Source: Cyclobacteriaceae bacterium
Lineage (GTDB): Bacteria; Bacteroidota; Bacteroidia; Cytophagales; Cyclobacteriaceae
Direction: 5' to 3'
Length of the DNA stretch: 5,405 bases
Assembly (NCBI GenBank): GCA_947458795.1
Contig: CANHCD010000166.1
Coordinates: forward strand, 1 to 5,405
This document shows, one piece after another, positions 1-5,405 of the stretch. Under the pieces are notes generated by a model. The model saw only the letters and a program-made list of their open reading frames with translations. It was not told where the DNA came from and ran no database searches. Position 1 is the stretch's first letter. Every line of letters starts with the position of its first letter. Position numbers and translations under genes: made by a program.

Positions 1-19
1 CGTATACTTTCAAGATCAT
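1..19 (-). CDS. Possible start of a further downstream gene (only six codons visible)
   Basis: After the hemL stop the minus strand reads an ATG at 19-17 followed by codons for I-L-K-V-Y before the window ends. The gap to hemL would be 10 bases, in keeping with the tight packing of the other genes. A TTG two codons upstream (25-23) is in frame and is directly preceded by an in-frame TAG, so the reading frame cannot start earlier. A GAGG sits immediately before the ATG, too close to act as a normal ribosome binding site for it. The M-I-L-K-V-Y opening recalls the N-terminus of some Bacteroidota Sua5/YciO/TsaC-family proteins, but six residues cannot establish that. It may equally be a chance ATG. 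Confidence 0.2.
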
Positions 20-29
20 CCTCAACTAG

Positions 30-1319
30 TTAATGAATTTCTTTCATGCTTTCCTCATGCGCCTGCAGGATCTTGCCGATCAGTTCGCTCGATAAGGCAG
101 TGGATAAGAAGAGACTTTCAAACTGAGATGGAGCCAAGTAGACCCCTCGCTTCAGCATACTTTGGAAGTACCGACCAAAGAGCTGGGTATCTGATTTTTT
201 GGCAGATTCAAAATCAGTGACTGGGCTAGCAGTGAAAAACAAGGAATACATGCTCCCCAATTTGTTGAGGGTAAAGTCGAAGCCCAAGGTTGAATTGATA
301 CGAGTTATTCCTGACGTGAGCTCATCCCCTATTGCTTCCAAGCGATCGTAGATTTCTGGATGAGTATCTAAGTGATGAAGCATGGCCAGGCCTGCTGCCA
401 TCGCAATGGGATTTCCAGATAGTGTGCCTGCTTGGTACACAGGTCCTGCAGGAGAGACAAAGTCCATGATCTCCTTTTTTCCTCCATAGGCCCCAACTGG
501 CATTCCTCCACCAATGATTTTACCAAGAGTAGTCAAATCGGGAATCACCCCAAATCTCTCTTGCGCACCACCCTTGGCCAATCGAAAACCGGTCATCACC
601 TCATCAAAAATCAAGACTATCCCTTCGCGGGTACAAATCTCACGAAGACCTTTCAGGTACCCATCTTGCGGTAAAGTCAATCCCATATTTCCTGCTACCG
701 GCTCCAAAATCAAGGCGGCGATTTCACCTCTATTGGCCGCCACCAATGCCTCAACAGCATTTAGGTCGTTGAATGGCGCTAAAAGTGTGTCTTTTGCAGT
801 ACCGAGGGTTACCCCGGGAGAATCCGGATGGCCCATGGTGATCGCACCAGAACCCGCAGCAATGAGAAAGGAATCTCCATGTCCATGGTAATGTCCTTCC
901 ATTTTGATGATTTTGTCCCGCCCAGTATAGCCTCTCGCAACGCGGATAGCAGACATAGTGGCTTCAGTACCTGAGTTGACCATGCGTACTTTTTCAACAG
1001 ATGGCACCATCCGAACCAGTAGCTCTGCCATTTCAACCTCACGAGCAGTAGGCGCTCCAAAGGAGGTTCCATCCTCCATGGCACGAATCACCGCTTCACG
1101 GATCAGCGGAGAATTGTGACCCAAAAGCATCGGCCCCCAGCTGTTGATAAGTTCAATGTAGGAATTGCCGTCCTCGTCAAAAATAATTGCGCCATCTGCC
1201 CTTTTTATAAAGATGGGTTCACCACCTACGGCACGAAAAGCACGAACTGGAGAGTTTACGCCCCCAGGGATAAAATTTTTAGCATGGGCAAATAGCCTTT
1301 TGCTTTCAGAAATTTGCAT
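30..1319 (-). CDS. hemL: Glutamate-1-semialdehyde 2,1-aminomutase
   Basis: This PLP-dependent cytosolic enzyme converts glutamate-1-semialdehyde to 5-aminolevulinate, the last step of the C5 route to haem and other tetrapyrroles. The protein is 429 residues, the normal family length. Visible family motifs are the N-terminal PGGVNSPVRAF (residues 18-28), NSGTEA (115-120, phosphate contact of PLP), HYHGHGD (143-149), DEVMTGFR (239-246, with the Asp that pairs with the PLP pyridine nitrogen), the Schiff-base lysine K267 in TLGKIIGGGMPVGAYGG, and QAGTLSGNP (296-304). No key residue is missing. The ATG at 1319 fits the family start and lies 3 bases after the stop of the upstream gene, with an A-rich leader and no Shine-Dalgarno sequence, which suggests translational coupling. 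The glutamyl-tRNA reductase partner (hemA) is not in this window. Identity is secure; the link to its upstream neighbour is only positional. Confidence 0.97.
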   Translation of the reverse strand: MQISESKRLFAHAKNFIPGGVNSPVRAFRAVGGEPIFIKRADGAIIFDEDGNSYIELINSWGPMLLGHNSPLIREAVIRAMEDGTSFGAPTAREVEMAELLVRMVPSVEKVRMVNSGTEATMSAIRVARGYTGRDKIIKMEGHYHGHGDSFLIAAGSGAITMGHPDSPGVTLGTAKDTLLAPFNDLNAVEALVAANRGEIAALILEPVAGNMGLTLPQDGYLKGLREICTREGIVLIFDEVMTGFRLAKGGAQERFGVIPDLTTLGKIIGGGMPVGAYGGKKEIMDFVSPAGPVYQAGTLSGNPIAMAAGLAMLHHLDTHPEIYDRLEAIGDELTSGITRINSTLGFDFTLNKLGSMYSLFFTASPVTDFESAKKSDTQLFGRYFQSMLKRGVYLAPSQFESLFLSTALSSELIGKILQAHEESMKEIH

Positions 1320-1322
1320 GGT

Positions 1323-2960
1323 TTAGTTTAATGGGATCAATTCTCCAGATTCAAGCTTAAAAACAGGAGAATAGCTGTTGTTGTTCACGTTTTGAAAATT
1401 AAATCCCCAGGTCAGTCGACCGGTCTGCTTCCCGTTTTTATCTAAACTGGGGCGGAGATCAAAATCTTGCGCAAATTCCGCATTGGTATGTACCCAATGA
1501 ACTAGTTCGACACCTAGAAGGGAGTTGGTGGAAGGGAATTGCAGGTGTTTGGAATAATACAGTTTTCGGAAATCATCCATCGCCTCCGAATGATACTTTG
1601 GGGTGTTATTGGAAATGAAATAGAAATTAGCGTATTCCAACATCTCAAAATTTGAAAAATTAAAGCCTAGCCAGGAATCCATGACCAGCAAGGGTACCTC
1701 AGCAGAAATGCTTTCCATTAGGGAAAACACCGGCTGTGCAAGTGCTGGATCATCTGAAAGTAAAATCACTTGGTTTACCGCAGGTTGGCTTCCTCTTCGT
1801 ACACCCAAACCTTGAAGGAAAGTAGTGGCATTTTTAGAATCGACCTTCTGAACCTTGACGACACTAAACCCTTCCTTTGCCAACTGATTCTGTAGCAGAA
1901 GCCCAAGCTGCTCGTCACGAGAATTGCCACTGTAGCCAATGGCTACGGATTTTCCCCATCCTTGTTTTTTCAGGGCAACCACTACCCCATTGGCTAGAGA
2001 GCTTAGTGCTGGCCTAAATAAGTAGCTAAATTGACTTTCTTCATACCGGTCCCCGAGATTGGAAAGCGGATGAATAAATGGGATTTTTTGTGCCTCCGCA
2101 AAAGCGCTTACAAGGGCAGATTCCTCTGGATAAACAGGCCCTATGATTACATCTGCTGCAAGAACAGTTGGGTCTTTTACGAGTGCGTTTAGGTATTCCA
2201 GATCGCGCTTTGAATCGAAGGTGTGGAGCTGAATCGCTACTCCTTCCTCTTTCAATCTAGCCACTTCTAATTCAATTCCTTGGTAGAGCTCCAACAAGAA
2301 ATTAGTAGATTCTATCAAAGAAATATCCTGTTCTACACTCGTGGTAAAAGGCAAGATTACAACGACGTCAAGCACCTTATCTTTCAAGATTCCTTGAGTC
2401 CCAGATTGAAGGATTTGGTTGAGGGTACTACGCTCAGAAGCCGACATGCTAGCCTTCTTCTGCAAGACATAAGCCAATGCAGCAGTAAACCCCTGGTTCT
2501 GCTTAAACTCCTCCAAATGGGTAATCAAAAAATCTGAGGAGGCAGATTGTAGATATTCAAAAGATGCGCGATGCCCTTTACTCACCATTGGTTCGCTAGT
2601 AAGTCCTTTTAATGCTTGAAGACCAGCTACCAGTTGATTATTTTGGAAATAGGCCAAGGCGAGTAGGTAGGTTACCTCTTCTGATTTGCTCCAAGCCTTG
2701 CCCTTCAAAGCCGTCAACAGTTCGATGGCATGAGGAGCTTGTTTAAGTTGAAGCGCGGCTTCTGCGCTATGAAAGGCCGCATAATGGGAGAGCAAGCTAT
2801 ATTTTGTCTCATCAAGAAAAGCTACAAACCCATCTTTAGCCATTCCATAGGCTTTGGCGTCCAAATCTGCTTTGGCTTTTAGGTACGCGGCTGGAGGCTG
2901 TTGCGCCACTGCATAAGCAGTACTTAAAATGAAGGAAAGAACAAGGAGAACTTTTCGCAT
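1323..2960 (-). CDS. Secreted protein with N-terminal helical (TPR-like) region and type I periplasmic-binding (PBP1/LivK-like) fold
   Basis: The preferred start is the ATG at 2960, giving 545 residues, because it places a classic signal peptide at the very N-terminus: M-R-K, a hydrophobic core LLVLSFIL, and an A-V-A site before QQ (probable cleavage after residue 19). No lipobox Cys is present. Longer starts exist at ATG 2993 and TTG 2996, but they put charged/polar residues before the signal and overlap a possible promoter. Residues about 25-185 are alanine/leucine-rich amphipathic helices resembling TPR-type repeats. From about 196 the sequence looks like a PBP1 fold: VVVILPF, an FLLELYQGIELE helix, a DVIIGPVYPEES loop (270-281), IPFIHPLSN, and a second lobe with SVAIGY, VILLSDD and LLVMDSW. 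The C-terminus has an NNNSYSPVFKLESGELI segment of a kind I recall from Bacteroidota members. This family is usually named ABC transporter substrate-binding protein, but no permease or ATPase gene is adjacent. The layout also recalls LpoA, the activator of a peptidoglycan synthase. Ligand and role are unknown. Confidence 0.85.
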   Translation of the reverse strand: MRKVLLVLSFILSTAYAVAQQPPAAYLKAKADLDAKAYGMAKDGFVAFLDETKYSLLSHYAAFHSAEAALQLKQAPHAIELLTALKGKAWSKSEEVTYLLALAYFQNNQLVAGLQALKGLTSEPMVSKGHRASFEYLQSASSDFLITHLEEFKQNQGFTAALAYVLQKKASMSASERSTLNQILQSGTQGILKDKVLDVVVILPFTTSVEQDISLIESTNFLLELYQGIELEVARLKEEGVAIQLHTFDSKRDLEYLNALVKDPTVLAADVIIGPVYPEESALVSAFAEAQKIPFIHPLSNLGDRYEESQFSYLFRPALSSLANGVVVALKKQGWGKSVAIGYSGNSRDEQLGLLLQNQLAKEGFSVVKVQKVDSKNATTFLQGLGVRRGSQPAVNQVILLSDDPALAQPVFSLMESISAEVPLLVMDSWLGFNFSNFEMLEYANFYFISNNTPKYHSEAMDDFRKLYYSKHLQFPSTNSLLGVELVHWVHTNAEFAQDFDLRPSLDKNGKQTGRLTWGFNFQNVNNNSYSPVFKLESGELIPLN

Positions 2961-2993
2961 GAGTACTGATTGGAAATTCGAAGATAATTCCAT

Positions 2994-3023
2994 CAAAAAT
3001 AAGTCATTTTTTTTAATCTGAAA
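2994..3023 (-). promoter_or_regulatory. Possible Bacteroidota-type promoter for the PBP1-like gene and hemL
   Basis: The gap between ald and the next gene contains TATTTTTG on the minus strand (3001-2994), an exact match to the Bacteroidota -7 element TAnnTTTG. Eighteen bases upstream lies TTTC (3023-3020), three of four bases of the usual TTTG -33 element, within the accepted spacing. An A8 tract (3014-3007) lies between them. Transcription would begin near 2985-2990, leaving about 25-30 bases of leader before the ATG at 2960. The weak -33 element and AT-rich setting mean a chance match is possible. Confidence 0.42.
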
Positions 3024-3047
3024 TGGGGCGCTACTACCCGTACTTCA

Positions 3048-4259
3048 TCAATACCGAGCAGCTAGTAGCAGCTGCAATTCCTTGTGGCTTAACCCAAATT
3101 TCTTGGCCATAAAGGCATTGGTCAAACTTCCTCGATAAGTATACACCCCTTTGAGAAACCATTTGTAGGTAAATATCATTTCCTCAGCCCCTCCCAAGTC
3201 ATTCATCTGGAGAAGTATCGGCGTAAAGATGTTACTCAAAGAATAGGAGGCTGTTCGGGCTACTCTAGAAGCAATATTCGGCACCCCATAATGGATCACA
3301 TCATGCATGCGATACACTGGGTTTTCATGGGATGTCACCTGAGCCGTTTCTATGCAGCCACCTTGGTCAATACTGACATCAATCACAATGCTTCCAGGAA
3401 TCATTTTGGAAATCATTTCTTCGGAAACTACTATTTTATTTTTCCCCTTTTCGGCTCGCAAGGCTCCGATGACCACATCTGCTTCAGACAAAGCCTGTGA
3501 AAGATTTGCATTATCTATGGTGGAAGTTGCAATTTGCTGCCCGAGTAGCTGTTTGATTCGTCGGAGTTTGTAGAGGTGATTGTCAAAAACTTTGATGTTT
3601 GCACCCAAACCTAGGGCAGTTCTCGCGGCATATTCCGCCACAGTCCCTGCACCAATGATGACCACCTGGGTCGGTGGCACTCCCGTAATTCCTCCTAAAA
3701 TCAATCCTTTCCCTTCGTTTACGCTAGAAAGGTATTCCGAAGCAATCTGCATCACCGTGCTTCCAGCGATTTCTGACATGGCACGAACTACTGGCATCCC
3801 TCCCACTTTGTCTTCTAAGTACTCAAAAGCAAGGGAAGTGATTTTTTTTGTATTGAGCGCTTGAATGTAACTCGCTTCCTGTTTTTCAAGTTGCAAGGCT
3901 GAAATCAAACAGGCACCTACGGCCATGTCTGCTATTTCTTCTTCCGTGGGGGCATTTACTTTGACGACTACATCTGCAGCAAATGCCTCCTTGCGGGAAT
4001 AAACTATTCGTGCACCTGCATCCGAAAACTGTCGGTCTGAAAACTTAGCGCGGTCCCCTGCCTGTGTTTCTACTAGGACTGATATCCCATTCTCAGTTAG
4101 AATACGAACCGCTTCAGGGCTTAAAACCACTCGCTTCTCTTCGGAGGAAGTCTCCTTAGGCAAACCTATGGTGATGTGTTTACTTCCTTTTTTTTGTTGG
4201 GCGGGAGACTCTTTGGGAATCAATCCCACGGCAGCTACTCCAGACAAATCAGTGGCCAT
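3048..4259 (-). CDS. ald: Alanine dehydrogenase / transhydrogenase-alpha family protein
   Basis: The 403-residue protein belongs to the AlaDH/PNT family; canonical members oxidise L-alanine to pyruvate and ammonia with NAD+. The N-terminal catalytic domain opens at about residue 29 (ITIGLPKE) after a 28-residue extension. It shows EKRVVLSPEA (41-50, substrate-contact Arg R43) and K100 in VVKVNAP. FEYLED carries E146, and MSEIAG lies at 161-166. The Rossmann segment has VVIIGAGTVAEYAA (199-212) with D226 ending strand two, typical of NAD preference. IDVSIDQGG (293-301, D298) and HYGVPNIASRVARTAS (323-338) are also conserved. By eye alignment to Bacillus Ald, the catalytic His (in Y-L-H-L) is replaced by Gln123 in A-L-Q-L, so true alanine dehydrogenase activity is uncertain. 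The ATG at 4259 overlaps the tsaE end by 11 bases in another frame; no other Met occurs before residue 112, so this start is well supported and probably coupled to tsaE. Confidence 0.9.
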   Translation of the reverse strand: MATDLSGVAAVGLIPKESPAQQKKGSKHITIGLPKETSSEEKRVVLSPEAVRILTENGISVLVETQAGDRAKFSDRQFSDAGARIVYSRKEAFAADVVVKVNAPTEEEIADMAVGACLISALQLEKQEASYIQALNTKKITSLAFEYLEDKVGGMPVVRAMSEIAGSTVMQIASEYLSSVNEGKGLILGGITGVPPTQVVIIGAGTVAEYAARTALGLGANIKVFDNHLYKLRRIKQLLGQQIATSTIDNANLSQALSEADVVIGALRAEKGKNKIVVSEEMISKMIPGSIVIDVSIDQGGCIETAQVTSHENPVYRMHDVIHYGVPNIASRVARTASYSLSNIFTPILLQMNDLGGAEEMIFTYKWFLKGVYTYRGSLTNAFMAKKFGLSHKELQLLLAARY

Positions 4260-4680
4260 TTTGATGGTGGTGAAAGGTTAATATTCTTCCTGTTTCAGAG
4301 GCTAAGGCAAGCTCAATATGGAAAAACCGGTCTGGCAAAAAGGGAGCAATCTTTTCAGCCCACTCGAGCCAACAGTAGTTTCCACTATAAAAATACTCTT
4401 CTATTCCGATATCCAAGGCCTCCATGGGATCATCTAAGCGATAAAAATCAAAATGATAGAGGAGTCCTTTCGCTTTAGTTTGGTATTCGTTGACGATTCC
4501 GAAGGTAGGGCTACTTACCGAATCCGCTACCTCTAATACTTTTGCAAGGGATTTGATCAACGTAGTCTTTCCTGCACCCATTTCACCCTTGAAAATCCAA
4601 ACTTTTTGATCACCCGCTTCCTGAATCAACAGGTGGGCAATGTCATCAATATGGTCTAAGGTATAGGAAATGGTTTGCAA
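4249..4680 (-). CDS. tsaE: tRNA threonylcarbamoyladenosine biosynthesis ATPase TsaE
   Basis: TsaE is the small cytosolic P-loop ATPase that works with TsaB and TsaD to place the t6A modification at position 37 of ANN-decoding tRNAs. The 143-residue length is typical. Motifs in order are Walker A GEMGAGKTT (32-40), the SVSSPTFGIVNEY switch segment (54-66), HFDFYRL (76-82) and the WLEWAEK segment (104-110) that serves as Walker B in this family. The start appears to be TTG at 4680: no ATG precedes M34, which lies inside the Walker A loop, and an in-frame TAA stands at 4695-4693. Between that stop and the TTG only CTG and two ATT codons occur. The TTG lies 5 bases after the porX stop with no Shine-Dalgarno sequence, so translation probably depends on ribosomes finishing porX. 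Its 3' end overlaps the ald start. tsaB, tsaD and tsaC are not recognisable in the window. Confidence 0.95.
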   Translation of the reverse strand: MQTISYTLDHIDDIAHLLIQEAGDQKVWIFKGEMGAGKTTLIKSLAKVLEVADSVSSPTFGIVNEYQTKAKGLLYHFDFYRLDDPMEALDIGIEEYFYSGNYCWLEWAEKIAPFLPDRFFHIELALASETGRILTFHHHQNGH

Positions 4681-4685
4681 AATAA

Positions 4686-5405
4686 TCAGGTCTTAGACCG
4701 CAAATGTACAATAGGAACGATCATTTCCTCAAGAGAAATCCCCCCATGCTGGAAAGTATCCTTGAAGTGGTTTACGTAGTAGTTGTAATTATTGGGGTAA
4801 GCAAAGAAATAATCCTCTACTGCAAAGACATAGGAAGAGGATACATTTAATCTCGGAAGCTTGGCATCCTCGGGGCGCTTCACCTCAAAAACTTTCCCTG
4901 CCTCAAAATTCAAATTCTTTCCTTGCTTGTAGCGCAAGTTTGTCGTGACATGCTTGTCTCCAATAATCTTATAGGGCCTATTTACCCTCTTGGTGCCGTG
5001 ATCTGTGGTTAAAATCACCTCCCCCCCTGCTTGCTGTATTTTTTTCATCAGCTCAAATAAGGAGGAATGTTCAAACCAACTTCGGGTCAAGGAGCGGTAC
5101 GCCGACTCATCCGGTGCCAGCTCACGGATCATTTTCATGTCTGTGCGCGCATGGGAAATCATGTCTACAAAATTGTAGACAAGCACATTGAATTCGTTTT
5201 GTAGCAAAGTATGGAATTGATCTAGCACCGCTTTTCCTTCCTGCATTTGCAAAATCTTGTGGTAGGAATACTTAACAGGGATTCTATTTTTTTCCAGGTT
5301 GATTTTTAACCATTCCTCCTCACTTTTATTTTTCCCCTCTTCCGAATCTTCGTTTTCCCATAAGTGTGGATAGCGGCTGGCCATCTCTGAAGGCATCATG
5401 CCAGA
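4686..5405 (-). CDS. porX: PorX-type response regulator, C-terminal PglZ/alkaline-phosphatase-superfamily domain (partial, 5' end outside window)
   Basis: The frame stays open to the window edge: codons before the first internal ATG at 5399 read S-G, continuing the S-G-(M/L)-M-P-S-E-M segment of PorX, so that ATG is internal. The visible part is 239 residues; full PorX is about 520, so the receiver domain and helical linker are missing. Numbering from the internal Met, candidate metal ligands of the phosphatase fold are D79 and H83 (NFVDMISHAR), D133 and H134 (TTDHGTKR) and H218 (HGGISLEEMIVP, a hallmark of this superfamily). The catalytic Thr is expected about ten residues beyond the edge. 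PorX acts with the sensor PorY and, in studied species, controls type IX secretion genes; a zinc-dependent phosphodiesterase activity on oligonucleotides has been reported for it. Here it heads a tight set with tsaE and ald. Identification as PorX rather than another PglZ protein rests on motif recall and gene context. Confidence 0.9.
   Translation of the reverse strand, partial: SGMMPSEMASRYPHLWENEDSEEGKNKSEEEWLKINLEKNRIPVKYSYHKILQMQEGKAVLDQFHTLLQNEFNVLVYNFVDMISHARTDMKMIRELAPDESAYRSLTRSWFEHSSLFELMKKIQQAGGEVILTTDHGTKRVNRPYKIIGDKHVTTNLRYKQGKNLNFEAGKVFEVKRPEDAKLPRLNVSSSYVFAVEDYFFAYPNNYNYYVNHFKDTFQHGGISLEEMIVPIVHLRSKT

Noticed and set aside
432..891. Two overlapping plus-strand open frames (432-674 and 514-891) opposite hemL
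   Set aside because: They lie wholly antisense to well-conserved hemL codons, show no recognisable motifs, and are explained as shadows of the real coding frame.
2995..3011. Inverted repeat AAAAAT-GACTT-ATTTTT on the minus strand, as a possible terminator after ald
   Set aside because: The stem is only six A/T pairs with no G/C and no following T-run, so it would not form a stable intrinsic terminator; it also overlaps the possible promoter.
3024..3040. GGG...CCC pairing in the bases just after the ald stop
   Set aside because: Only three or four base pairs can form around an eight-base loop, with no T-tract directly after it; too weak to call a terminator.
3291..3864. Plus-strand open frames opposite ald (3291-3500, 3352-3573, 3580-3864)
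   Set aside because: They are antisense to conserved NAD-binding and catalytic segments of ald and have no domain-like composition or plausible start signal.
4176..4478. Plus-strand open frame spanning the tsaE/ald overlap
   Set aside because: It runs opposite two confidently identified genes and its translation has no recognisable features.
4689..4699. Near-palindrome GGTCTTAGACC at the end of porX
   Set aside because: It is only five paired bases around one base, lies within porX codons just before the stop, and a site this short is expected by chance.
1..5405. Search for an undescribed multi-gene system, mobile element or CRISPR array
   Set aside because: All coding space is taken by conserved single-strand genes of known families; no direct repeat arrays, transposase, recombinase, attachment site or compositional shift was seen by eye.

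Overview
This window reads as part of a Bacteroidota chromosome. The best guess is the order Cytophagales, near Cyclobacteriaceae/Algoriphagus. The support is a PorX-type PglZ response regulator, found only in this phylum, a tight porX-tsaE-alanine dehydrogenase order, starts without Shine-Dalgarno sequences, and a possible Bacteroidota-type promoter (TAnnTTTG). The placement comes from recognised protein features, not from a database search. The region is ordinary, compact chromosome: no mobile element, CRISPR array, tRNA or rRNA was seen.

All genes lie on the minus strand, so transcription runs from high to low coordinates. In that order they are: (1) the C-terminal half of porX (4686-5405, cut by the window edge), carrying the alkaline-phosphatase-superfamily (PglZ) effector domain; (2) tsaE (4249-4680), the ATPase of tRNA t6A synthesis, which appears to start at TTG 5 bases after the porX stop; (3) an alanine dehydrogenase/transhydrogenase-family gene (3048-4259) overlapping tsaE by 11 bases; (4) after the only real gap, a secreted protein with an N-terminal helical repeat region and a type I periplasmic-binding fold (1323-2960); (5) hemL (30-1319), 3 bases after gene 4. 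The first 29 bases may hold the start of another minus-strand gene.

Genes 1-3 look like one translationally coupled unit, and genes 4-5 a second one, possibly served by a promoter at about 2994-3023. The genes do not form one pathway: they cover regulation of type IX secretion and gliding (PorX), tRNA modification (TsaE), amino-acid/NAD metabolism (Ald-like), an envelope protein of unknown role, and tetrapyrrole synthesis (HemL). The points most worth a second look are a Gln where canonical alanine dehydrogenases have their catalytic His, the orphan helical-repeat plus PBP1 secreted protein, and start-codon choices that affect annotation. I found no convincing undescribed multi-gene system here.
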